DNA of 6,244 bases from DASQBT01 sp035635075 (GCA_035635075.1 DASQBT010000169.1:1-6244), one strand, 5' to 3'; counted from the stretch's first letter, positions 1-6,099 are shown. A program made the numbers and translations. The notes: generated from the sequence alone by a model not told the origin.

Positions 1-567
1 GACGAGATCGACAAGATCGCCGCACGCCAGGAAACCCAGGGCGCCGATGTCTCGCGTCAGGGTGTGCAGCGCGACCTGCTGCCCCTGGTGGAGGGATCAA
101 CGGTGTCCACCAAGTACGGCATGGTCAAGACCGACCACATCCTGTTCATCGCCAGCGGCGCATTTCACCTCACCAAACCGTCGGATCTGATTCCCGAACT
201 GCAGGGCCGTTTTCCCATCCGGGTGGAGTTGAAAAGCCTGGGAGTGGAAGACTTCGAACGCATCCTGACTGCCACCGACGCCTGCCTTACCCGCCAGTAC
301 CAGGCCTTGCTGGAAACCGAGCAGGTCAAGCTGGAATTTACCGATGACGGTATCCGCCGGCTTGCGGAAATCGCCTTCGAAGTCAACGAGCGCAGCGAGA
401 ACATCGGCGCCCGGCGCCTGCACACGGTCATGGAAAAACTGCTGGAAGACTTGTCGTTCGAGTCGGAAAAGCATGAAGGCCAGACCATCCGGATCGACTC
501 GGTCTACGTGAACACCCGGCTGGCTGAAATCGCGGGCAACGAGGATCTGGCCAAGTACGTCCTGTAG
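1..567 (+). CDS. hslU: HslU, ATPase subunit of the HslUV protease (3' part only)
   Basis: This is the last 188 residues of HslU, the AAA+ unfoldase that feeds proteins into the HslV peptidase in the cytoplasm. The 5' part lies outside the window. The visible protein begins exactly at the Walker B motif (DEID, fragment residues 1-4). It continues with the very conserved stretches VSRQGVQRDLLPLVEG and KTDHILFIASGAF, then the LIPELQGRFPIRVEL segment of the AAA core. The small domain carries the sensor 2 motif ENIGARRLHTV, and the protein ends in LAKYVL. In this family the C-terminal tail inserts into HslV and activates it. By comparison with the roughly 440-residue E. coli protein, about 255 residues are missing upstream. 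The reading frame is open from base 1 to a TAG stop at 565-567. The partner gene hslV normally lies just upstream. No in-window sign of damage. Confidence 0.97.
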   Translation, partial: DEIDKIAARQETQGADVSRQGVQRDLLPLVEGSTVSTKYGMVKTDHILFIASGAFHLTKPSDLIPELQGRFPIRVELKSLGVEDFERILTATDACLTRQYQALLETEQVKLEFTDDGIRRLAEIAFEVNERSENIGARRLHTVMEKLLEDLSFESEKHEGQTIRIDSVYVNTRLAEIAGNEDLAKYVL

Positions 568-580
568 TTTTGTCCGGAGC

Positions 581-601
581 GCCCATCGCATGGCCATGGG
601 C
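581..601. other. Small hairpin just after hslU
   Basis: GCCCAT at 581-586 is the reverse complement of ATGGGC at 596-601, with a 9-base loop, 13 bases after the hslU stop codon. It contains a further 10-base perfect palindrome (CATGGCCATG, 589-598). There is no following T-run, so it is not a convincing intrinsic terminator. It could protect the 3' end of the hslU transcript or be chance. The rest of the 230-base gap to the next gene shows no gene. Confidence 0.2.
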
Positions 602-725
602 AGGAATTACGTCGGCATTGGCGACACGCTTGGCTCTTGCCTTCGCCCAATTCAGCTGCTTCAGCCCTCAGCAATTGAGTCCGCGCACACCGGATAAAGC
701 AACGCTATTCAGCCATAAATCCTTC

Positions 726-757
726 TTGATCCCGGCTACGCTCCGGACCGGTAAAAT
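726..757 (+). promoter_or_regulatory. Weak sigma70-like promoter candidate for the repeat-protein gene
   Basis: TAAAAT at 752-757 resembles a -10 box, and TTGATC at 726-731 is the nearest -35-like hexamer. The 20-base spacer is longer than the preferred 16-18, so the -35 assignment is doubtful. Transcription from here would leave a leader of about 35 bases before the start codon at 798. A separate promoter is plausible given the 230-base gap after hslU, but the evidence is only positional and by eye. Confidence 0.25.
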
Positions 758-785
758 CGTTTACCCAGCCGCAATTTTTGATCTC

Positions 786-791
786 AAGGAG
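786..791 (+). promoter_or_regulatory. Ribosome binding site AAGGAG that fixes the start at 798
   Basis: AAGGAG lies 6 bases before the ATG at 798. The frame is open upstream to a TTG at 570, but that upstream segment has no comparable site and its translation is of non-repeat composition. This site therefore decides the start of the repeat-protein gene. Confidence 0.85.
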
Positions 792-797
792 ACCCTG

Positions 798-2633
798 ATG
801 GCCACACGCGCTGCGCTTTCCCCCCGTGAAGCCGACTGTTCCTCCGGCGCCGACTATGCCGCCCTGGCGCTGGAAGCCCTGCTGGAGCCCGCGGACAAGG
901 CCTATGCCAAGGAACTGCTGGACCGCGTGGCGGATGACTGCCAGTTCACCAAGGACCTGGCAGCCGTGGCCATCGCTTACAAGGAACTGGGCGAGCAAGC
1001 CCGTGCCGAGGAATTGCTGCAGACTGCGGAAGACTACTGCATGAGCGGCGAAGAGCAAGTGTATCTGGCCGAGGGCAAGATGAAAGTGTTGGGCGACAAG
1101 GCGGGTGCCAGCGCGGCGATGGACAAGGCACTCAAGGAAACCAACAACCTTGACCCGCTGATCGATCTGGCGAAGAAAGCGATGGCGCTTATCGGCGATA
1201 ACGCCGTGATGCGCAAAGTGCTGGACAAGGCCATGGCCAAGGCGAGCCGCGCGGCCGAATTCACCAAGCTGGCCGCAGGCGCGGCCGAGGCCGGCGACAA
1301 GGATTACGCAGGCAGCGTGTTTGAAAAAGCTGCTGAGAAGCTTTCCAGCGTGCCCGATCTGCTGGCCCTGGCCGGTGAAATGACCAAGACCCTGGGCGAC
1401 CCGGACCGCGCCAAGGCACTGTATCAACGCGCTTTGGACAGCGCGGCCGACTTCCCCGCAGTGGCCAAGCTGATCGACGCCGCCAAGCAGGCCGGCGACT
1501 CCGCCTTCATGCAGGCAGTGCTGAAGAAGGGCGCCGAACTGGCCACTGCGACCACCGAACTGCTGGACCTGGGGCTCGGGCTAATCACCACCGGCGACAA
1601 AGGGGGCGCGAAGGCGCTGCTGGAGAGGGCCGAGACCGCGGTCAACAATCTGGATGAACTGCAGAAGCTGACGGACGCAGTCAAGACGCACTTTCCCGAC
1701 GACAGCACCTGGGTTGGAAGGGTGGTGGCCAAGCTGCAGAAGCGCCAGGCCAATCAGGCAAAATATGTGGAACTGCAGAACCAGGAACAGCAGGCCGACA
1801 CAGTCAAGAAGCTGCTGGCCCTTGCCGACCGTGCGATGGCCGAACTGGAAGACCCGTTCTACACCGCCAAGCTGCTGGGCAAGGCGGAAGCCATGCTAGG
1901 CGAAGGTGACTACCAGTTTCAGCGCTACCGCCCCATCATTTTGGCGGTGGACAAACATCTCAACGACAAAGACTGGCTGGCGCGTATGCTGGACGAGGCA
2001 GCGGCCAAATCGACCGACTTCATTCGCTTCAAGGACGTGATTCACACCGCCGCAGCGGAAATGAAGAACATCGAGGTCGGCAGAGAAAAGGCCCGCGCGT
2101 ATTTAAAGATACGGGAAACACAACTCAAGGCGGATGCCAATGCCACCGTGTATGACTACACCAAGCTCGCCCAGTTGGTGATCAGCGACCTGCAGGACAA
2201 GGATTGGGGTGCCGCCCTCCTCAACGAAGCCAAGGCGCTGGCGCGGGATCACTTTGCGCTGGCGCACGTTGGTCAGCTCGCAGCGCAGGCGGGGGATGAG
2301 GCCGGCGCACAGGCTCTCTACGGCCAGGCTGCGCAAAAGGCCGGGAGCGCGCTGGCCTGCGCCCAATTGGCCGATCGCCTGCACAACGACGGGGTCGCCG
2401 CAAGCACCGTCAAAGCCGTCTACACAGCGTGCGGCAAAGCCCTGAGTGCTCCGGCCGAAAAACTCGCCTGGGTAGAAGGCATCGTGGATGTGCTGAAGGA
2501 CAAGGCCTGGGCAGCACAGGAATATGCCGCGGTTGAGGGAATGTTCAGCGGCGCCGACAAGGCGCGGTTTGACCAGTCGCGCATGAACCGCATTGGGGAT
2601 GAGTTCTATCCCTATCGCAAGCACGCGGCGTAG
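798..2633 (+). CDS. Cytoplasmic TPR-like helical repeat protein, function unknown
   Basis: A 611-residue, alanine- and lysine-rich protein without a signal peptide or membrane segment. The N-terminal half is a regular repeat. A glycine/acidic turn (LGE, LGD, IGD, AGD, LGD, AGD, TGD) recurs at residues 65-66, 99-100, 133-134, 166-167, 200-201, 233-234 and 266-267. That is a period of 33 or 34 residues, with degenerate copies near 33 and 301. Each unit has the form leucine-rich helix, turn, then A-LL-KA-like helix, which fits a TPR or related two-helix solenoid. The C-terminal half is less regular and carries a recurring KDW/KAW signature (NDKDWLARMLDEA near 389-401, QDKDWGAALLNEA near 466-478, KDKAW near 567-571). 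Such solenoids usually serve as protein-binding scaffolds; no enzymatic motif is visible. Start chosen at ATG 798 because of the AAGGAG site. It follows hslU on the same strand but 230 bases away, so co-transcription is uncertain. I cannot assign a partner or pathway. Confidence 0.88.
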   Translation: MATRAALSPREADCSSGADYAALALEALLEPADKAYAKELLDRVADDCQFTKDLAAVAIAYKELGEQARAEELLQTAEDYCMSGEEQVYLAEGKMKVLGDKAGASAAMDKALKETNNLDPLIDLAKKAMALIGDNAVMRKVLDKAMAKASRAAEFTKLAAGAAEAGDKDYAGSVFEKAAEKLSSVPDLLALAGEMTKTLGDPDRAKALYQRALDSAADFPAVAKLIDAAKQAGDSAFMQAVLKKGAELATATTELLDLGLGLITTGDKGGAKALLERAETAVNNLDELQKLTDAVKTHFPDDSTWVGRVVAKLQKRQANQAKYVELQNQEQQADTVKKLLALADRAMAELEDPFYTAKLLGKAEAMLGEGDYQFQRYRPIILAVDKHLNDKDWLARMLDEAAAKSTDFIRFKDVIHTAAAEMKNIEVGREKARAYLKIRETQLKADANATVYDYTKLAQLVISDLQDKDWGAALLNEAKALARDHFALAHVGQLAAQAGDEAGAQALYGQAAQKAGSALACAQLADRLHNDGVAASTVKAVYTACGKALSAPAEKLAWVEGIVDVLKDKAWAAQEYAAVEGMFSGADKARFDQSRMNRIGDEFYPYRKHAA

Positions 2634-2646
2634 CAGGGGCCAGGGG

Positions 2647-2694
2647 TCAGGAATTAGCGAGATTAGAGAAACGCGTCCCGCGTACATTCCCTGA
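2647..2694. terminator. Nested inverted repeat in a convergent gap, possible bidirectional terminator
   Basis: The 78 bases between the convergent repeat-protein and response-regulator genes hold an outer imperfect pair, TCAGGAAT (2647-2654) against ATTCCCTGA (2686-2694). This encloses a perfect inner hairpin, ACGCG-TCC-CGCGT (2671-2683). A short tandem repeat, CTGAATC CTGAATC (2691-2704), follows at once. Placement between two converging stop codons fits a shared transcription end. Neither side has a clear T-run, so classical intrinsic termination is not demonstrated. Confidence 0.35.
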
Positions 2695-2711
2695 ATCCTG
2701 AATCCTTGATC

Positions 2712-3251
2712 TCACTGCCTCACCGGCTTCTTGCCCAGCTTCCGTTGCAAGGTCCTTCGATGCATGTTGAGCGCGCGTGCGGTAGCGGACACATTGCCGT
2801 CATGCTCCACCAGCACACGCTGGATATGCTCCCACTCCAGCCGGTCCACTGACAGCGGCTTTGAATCATCCATCACCTCTATTACCGATGCCGCATCGTC
2901 TTGCGACTTGTACAGTGTCCCAACGATCTCATCCACGGTGGCCGGCTTGGCAAGATAATTGACCGCGCCGAGCTTGACCGCCTCCACGGCCGTTGCAATG
3001 CTGGCATATCCGGTCAGCATCACGACAATCATCGACGGGCAGCAGGTTTTCAATTCACGCAGCAGGCTCAGGCCGCTGGCCTGCCCCAGCTTTAGATCGA
3101 CGACCGCATAATCAGGGCAATCCTCAGTTAACATGAATCTGGCTTCCTGGGGGCCGGCTGCGGTCAGCACTTCCAGTCCGCGGCGTACCAGGGCACGCGA
3201 GAGCATGCGGAGAAAATCCTCGTCGTCATCGATCAGCAGAATACGGGACAT
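2712..3251 (-). CDS. RegA/PrrA/RoxR-family response regulator with Fis-type DNA-binding domain
   Basis: A 179-residue cytoplasmic response regulator, the partner of the kinase encoded just upstream. The receiver domain (about 1-115) has acidic residues D8/D9, the phospho-acceptor D52 (in YAVVDLKL), T80 and K102. The C-terminal domain (about 138-175) is a Fis-type helix-turn-helix: EWEHIQRVL, then NVSATARALNMHRRTLQRKL. That HTH is the hallmark of the RegA/PrrA/ActR/RoxR group, which controls respiration, terminal oxidases and related redox functions. Length is close to the 180-185 usual for the family. The linker (about 128-137, DDSKPLSVDR) has a single proline, whereas alphaproteobacterial RegA has a run of prolines there; this looks more like the beta/gamma RoxR form. 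The ATG shares its last-read base with the kinase stop (TAATG), and GAGAGG sits 6 bases upstream (3263-3258), so translation is probably coupled. The likely target is the dyad near 4509-4531 (inference). Confidence 0.94.
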   Translation of the reverse strand: MSRILLIDDDEDFLRMLSRALVRRGLEVLTAAGPQEARFMLTEDCPDYAVVDLKLGQASGLSLLRELKTCCPSMIVVMLTGYASIATAVEAVKLGAVNYLAKPATVDEIVGTLYKSQDDAASVIEVMDDSKPLSVDRLEWEHIQRVLVEHDGNVSATARALNMHRRTLQRKLGKKPVRQ

Positions 3252-4516
3252 TATTCGCCTCTCACCGGCAGACTGATCGTGACAACCGTACCGCCGCCTT
3301 CGCGCTCCGCGATGTGTACGGTTCCGCCATGACGTTCCACGCTGGTGTTGACCAGCATCAGCCCCAACCCCATACCCGTGCTTCCCGCCTGTGCTACACG
3401 GCCGGCTCGGGCGTTTAATTCATCGGTCATGCCGGGCCCGCGGTCGGCGATGCCGATTTGTACCCGACCCTCTTCTTGTTCAACCATCAGATCAACCGGC
3501 TTTTGCGAAACTTGCCAGGCGTTGTTGAGCAGATTGAGCAGCGACTGTCCAAGCGTGTCGTCACACTGAATCGAAATACCGGAAGAAGTTTCATCCTGCA
3601 TATTTAGAATCGCTTCCGGCCGCATCCAGCGCCAGTTTTCCAGCTGGGCTTTGAGCCAGTCCCGGAGTTCAATCCGTTCCATCTTGCCCGCTTCACTGCG
3701 CGCCACGGCCGACAGCTTCGCCAGCATGGCCTTCGCCCGGGCGACCTGATTGCGCGCCAACTGAACCGTATCTTCATCGCCGTGCCCGGCCAGTTCTTCC
3801 ACCGCCAGCGCCAATGTATTAAGCGGCGTGCCGAGATCATGCGCCGTGCCTGCCGCCAGACTGGCCACGGCGATGATTTGTTCGTTACGCAACGTATCCT
3901 CGCGCAAGCGCACCAGTTCCGCTTCGCGCTGGCGCAATGCCTGCGAGAGGCGATAAAGAAAATAGGCGATCAGACATGCGCTGACAATGAAATCCAGCCA
4001 CATGCCGGAAAGATGCAAGGCAAAGGCTGCCGGACCGGCAGGTAAACCCAAGGGTTGATAGTTGAACATCAACAGGCTGTATATGAGAGACGATGCAAGA
4101 GCGATTCCACTCACCCAGATGCCCGGCATCACCCCGGCGGCCATCACCACGGGAAGCAGCAACAGCGAAATGAACGGGTTGTAGGCGCCACCGCTGAAAA
4201 AGACCAATACACCAAGGGCAACAATATCCGCCAGCAACTGCATGCCAAATTCAGCAGAACCGATGAACGCACGCGTGTTGACTCGTAACCAGGCTTGTCC
4301 CGTCAGGATCAATGCCAGGACAAGCACGACAAGAGTCGGAAGAAGTGGAAATGAAATTTCCAGAACTTTCCAGGAGCCCACTACTACCGCAAGCAACCCG
4401 GGATAGAGATACAGCCGCAACTGGACAAGCCGTCTCAGCGCTTCAGTCAGATTGGTCGGGTTAGCGTGAGGCACGGCCAATTTTAGCTGCTGCGCGGATT
4501 TTGTGGCCTGCGACAA
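3251..4516 (-). CDS. RegB/PrrB/RoxS-like membrane sensor histidine kinase
   Basis: A 421-residue inner-membrane kinase (numbering from the TTG start). About six membrane segments lie between residues 38 and 190. The third ends in FFSGGAYNPF; GGxxNPF (109-115) is the quinone-binding signature of RegB. A short coiled stretch (191-212) leads to the H-box AAGTAHDLGTPLNTL with phospho-acceptor H226, in the HxLGTPL form typical of RegB. The ATPase domain shows the N-box (LLNLLNNA, 326-333), G1 (DRGPG, 358-362) and G2 (GMGLGL, 381-386). By my alignment the redox-active cysteine of RegB (C265 in Rhodobacter capsulatus, QADRC) corresponds to A261 here (QVARA). The only cysteines are C181 in the last membrane helix and C318 near the N-box. 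The start is uncertain. TTG at 4516 is the longest option, has no ribosome site and lies inside a palindrome; GTG at 4474 (V15) is the alternative and also lacks a clear site. The stop overlaps the regulator start by one base. Confidence 0.93.
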   Translation of the reverse strand: MSQATKSAQQLKLAVPHANPTNLTEALRRLVQLRLYLYPGLLAVVVGSWKVLEISFPLLPTLVVLVLALILTGQAWLRVNTRAFIGSAEFGMQLLADIVALGVLVFFSGGAYNPFISLLLLPVVMAAGVMPGIWVSGIALASSLIYSLLMFNYQPLGLPAGPAAFALHLSGMWLDFIVSACLIAYFLYRLSQALRQREAELVRLREDTLRNEQIIAVASLAAGTAHDLGTPLNTLALAVEELAGHGDEDTVQLARNQVARAKAMLAKLSAVARSEAGKMERIELRDWLKAQLENWRWMRPEAILNMQDETSSGISIQCDDTLGQSLLNLLNNAWQVSQKPVDLMVEQEEGRVQIGIADRGPGMTDELNARAGRVAQAGSTGMGLGLMLVNTSVERHGGTVHIAEREGGGTVVTISLPVRGE

Positions 4517-4531
4517 TATGTCGCATTGTCG
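4509..4531. promoter_or_regulatory. Overlapping inverted repeats, candidate binding site for the RegA-like regulator
   Basis: Two perfect inverted repeats overlap here. The first is TGCGACA-ATA-TGTCGCA (4509-4525), with 7-base arms and a 3-base centre. The second is CGACAAT (4511-4517) against ATTGTCG (4525-4531), with a 7-base spacer. Together they give three CGAC/GTCG half-sites in 23 bases. RegA/PrrA/RoxR proteins are known to bind GCGNC...GNCGC elements with variable spacing, so this matches the regulator encoded next door. It lies between the divergent kinase operon and the barrel/chaperone genes, where one site could act on both. Assignment to this regulator is inference. No convincing -35/-10 pair was found on either strand around it. 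Confidence 0.65.
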
Positions 4532-4560
4532 AAGCCCGCCGCATCAGGCACCCTCTCGTT

Positions 4561-4581
4561 CCCGCCTTGTGCGGGCTTTTT
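4561..4581 (+). terminator. Intrinsic-terminator-like hairpin in the leader of the barrel gene
   Basis: CCCGC (4561-4565) and GCGGG (4571-4575) form a 5-base-pair stem with a 5-base loop, followed by CTTTTT (4576-4581) on the plus strand. It ends 13 bases before the barrel start codon. No plus-strand gene precedes it nearby, so it is either a leader attenuator or the end of a short RNA starting near the divergent site. An alternative partner, AAGCCCGC (4532-4539), is a perfect 8-base complement to GCGGGCTT (4571-4578). This gives a second mutually exclusive fold. Confidence 0.5.
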
Positions 4582-4594
4582 CTGCGAATGCCAC

Positions 4595-5542
4595 ATGAAA
4601 ATAACAATACCCGTTTCCATTTGGGCTAGTTTGCTCACGCTGCCAACTCCTGCTGTTGCATCCTGCGGTGCGGCTCAGTGCATGGTCAATACTCAATGGG
4701 ATATGCTTGGAATAGATACCGCTACGGGCTCGCGCGCTGATCTCCATATTGATGCGATTAACGCAGACCAGCTCAGGCATGGGTCCCATAAGGCCAGCGA
4801 TGCCGATGCGCTGGCTGCTGGCGAGGATATATTGGAAGATTACACCCGCAGCCTGAACACCACGCTGGCGGTTGATTACAGCCCATCACGCACATGGGGC
4901 ATGAACCTGAGCCTTCCGGTGGTCGGCCGTCATCACCAGCATCTTGACACCACCGTGCCGGCCACAGAAGGCTGGAATTTCCATCGTTTGGGTGACGCCC
5001 GGCTAATCGGCAGGATGCAGTTGGCTCAAGCCGACAACCATGAAATCGGCCTTCTCATGGGACTCAAACTTCCCACGGGCACATCCGATCTGAGCAATGG
5101 CGACGGCACGCCTGCCGAGCGCGCCCTGCAACCCGGTACCGGCACGACCGACCTGATTGCAGGGCTGTATGCGGATGGAACGATATCGCACGCATGGCGC
5201 TGGTTTTCCCAACTGGCCTGGCAGCATGCGTTTGACAGTCACCAGAAGTTCAAGCCGGGCGACAGCACTTCTCTTGATGTCGGGCTGGGTTACAACCCTA
5301 GCCACGCATTAAGTTTGCTATTGCAGATTAACGGCCTGGTACGCGGCCACGACAGCGGGGCCGACTCGGAGCCTGGTATGAGCGGTGGCCGCTATCTGTC
5401 AGTGTCCCCCGGGTTCAGCTATGGCTTCACTGCCCAAACTCAGGTTTACGCTTATGTACAATTGCCGCTGTACCAATGGGTTCGCGGTTACCAGCTCACC
5501 GCCGACCATGGCCTGACGCTGGGACTGCGGCATACATTTTAA
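4595..5542 (+). CDS. Exported outer-membrane beta-barrel protein, transporter-like
   Basis: A 315-residue exported protein. Residues 1-23 form a signal peptide (short basic start, hydrophobic core, then TPAVAS). The next residues are C24-GAAQ-C29, a CxxxxC pair. V21-A22-S23-C24 also fits a minimal lipobox, so lipidation is possible. The remainder shows alternating amphipathic strands rich in aromatic residues and glycine. GLKLPTGTSDLSNGDG (156-171) and LQPGTGTTDLIAGLY (178-192) recall the porin-like 'transporter' barrels grouped with phenol-degradation MetA proteins. The chain ends LRHTF, with the terminal phenylalanine usual for outer-membrane barrels. Histidines are frequent (for example HHQH at 113-116), which could suit metal contact, but this is weak. 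The frame is open back to a TTG at 4526; ATG 4595 is preferred because it places the signal peptide at the N-terminus. No clear ribosome site precedes it. It stands 32 bases before the copper chaperone gene, probably as one operon. The substrate is unknown. Confidence 0.8.
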   Translation: MKITIPVSIWASLLTLPTPAVASCGAAQCMVNTQWDMLGIDTATGSRADLHIDAINADQLRHGSHKASDADALAAGEDILEDYTRSLNTTLAVDYSPSRTWGMNLSLPVVGRHHQHLDTTVPATEGWNFHRLGDARLIGRMQLAQADNHEIGLLMGLKLPTGTSDLSNGDGTPAERALQPGTGTTDLIAGLYADGTISHAWRWFSQLAWQHAFDSHQKFKPGDSTSLDVGLGYNPSHALSLLLQINGLVRGHDSGADSEPGMSGGRYLSVSPGFSYGFTAQTQVYAYVQLPLYQWVRGYQLTADHGLTLGLRHTF

Positions 5543-5564
5543 TAGATCCACTTTTTTCCGTCAT

Positions 5565-5569
5565 GAGGT
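5565..5569 (+). promoter_or_regulatory. Ribosome binding site that selects the ATG at 5575
   Basis: GAGGT (5565-5569) lies 5 bases before ATG 5575. An in-frame ATG at 5563 overlaps this site and would add only MRLN, and a longer frame runs back into the barrel gene. The spacing, and the signal peptide starting MNRLLLS, favour 5575. Confidence 0.75.
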
Positions 5570-5574
5570 TAAAT

Positions 5575-6009
5575 ATGAATCGTCTGCTTTTGTCCATTAT
5601 CTCCACTCTCATTGCCCTGCCTGTTCACGCAGCCAACCTCAAGGTTGAAGACGCATGGGCTCGGGCCACCGCACCCGGCCAGCCTGTGGCGGGCGCTTTC
5701 ATGAAACTGACCAGTGACGGTAACGCGGAGCTGATTGGTGCCGCCAGCCCGGTCGCAGGCATGGTCCAGGTCCACATGATGAAGATGCAGGATGGCGTGA
5801 TGATCATGCGCCAAATGAGCAGTCTGCCGCTGCCCAAAGGAAGAACCGTTGAACTGGCCCCCGGCGGCTACCACATCATGCTGATGCAGTTGAAGCAACC
5901 GCTCAAGGCCGGGCAGCATGTGCCAATCACACTCAAGCTAAGGGCCGGTAAGAAAATCCAGAACGTGGAGGTGAATGCCGAAGTGCGCAACATGATGGGC
6001 GATGAATAG
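5575..6009 (+). CDS. Periplasmic PCu(A)C copper chaperone
   Basis: A 144-residue protein with a signal peptide (1-19, cleavage after PVHA) and a single PCu(A)C domain. The copper(I) motif is complete: H67-x10-M78-x21-H100-x-M102, seen in VHMMKMQDGVMIM and PGGYHIMLM. It matches the family consensus H(M)x10Mx21HxM exactly. Proteins of this family carry Cu(I) in the periplasm. They deliver it, often together with SCO-type proteins, to the copper centres of cytochrome c oxidases or to other cuproproteins. Methionines are abundant beyond the motif (M43, M63, M68, M69, M71, M76, M81, M103), as expected for a Cu(I) handler. It is 32 bases downstream of the barrel gene on the same strand, so the two are likely co-transcribed. 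Divergence from a RegB/RegA-like pair fits a role in oxidase assembly under redox control, though that is inference. No terminator was recognised after the TAG. Confidence 0.95.
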   Translation: MNRLLLSIISTLIALPVHAANLKVEDAWARATAPGQPVAGAFMKLTSDGNAELIGAASPVAGMVQVHMMKMQDGVMIMRQMSSLPLPKGRTVELAPGGYHIMLMQLKQPLKAGQHVPITLKLRAGKKIQNVEVNAEVRNMMGDE

Positions 6010-6099
6010 ACTCAACACCGTCGAGCCGTATCACTGCATCACGCCCTTGGTTACAGGAATTCGAAATTGCACCCGTTGAGAACTCTGCAGGAGAAAATC

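Noticed and set aside
97..597. Long minus-strand open frame opposite hslU
   Set aside because: It is a shadow of the strongly conserved hslU coding frame and shows no recognisable domain.
570..797. N-terminal extension of the repeat protein from a TTG at 570
   Set aside because: The translation lacks the repeat character of the rest, contains Trp/Pro/Ser-rich non-periodic sequence, and has no ribosome site comparable to AAGGAG before ATG 798.
705..1427. 240-codon minus-strand open frame opposite the repeat-protein gene
   Set aside because: It has low-complexity His/Gln/Gly/Leu-rich translation typical of the antisense of a GC-rich, repeat-bearing gene; the plus-strand gene has the ribosome site and clear periodicity.
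2103..2687. 194-codon minus-strand frame extending past the repeat gene into the convergent gap
   Set aside because: It lies mostly antisense to the repeat protein and has no domain or ribosome site that I could see; the paired gene directions explain the region without it.
4526..4594. TTG start at 4526 for the barrel protein
   Set aside because: It would place 23 residues before the signal peptide and run coding sequence through the terminator-like hairpin and part of the palindrome.
6002..6079. 25-codon plus-strand frame overlapping the end of the chaperone gene
   Set aside because: It is short, has no ribosome site of its own and no recognisable features; chance is the simpler explanation.
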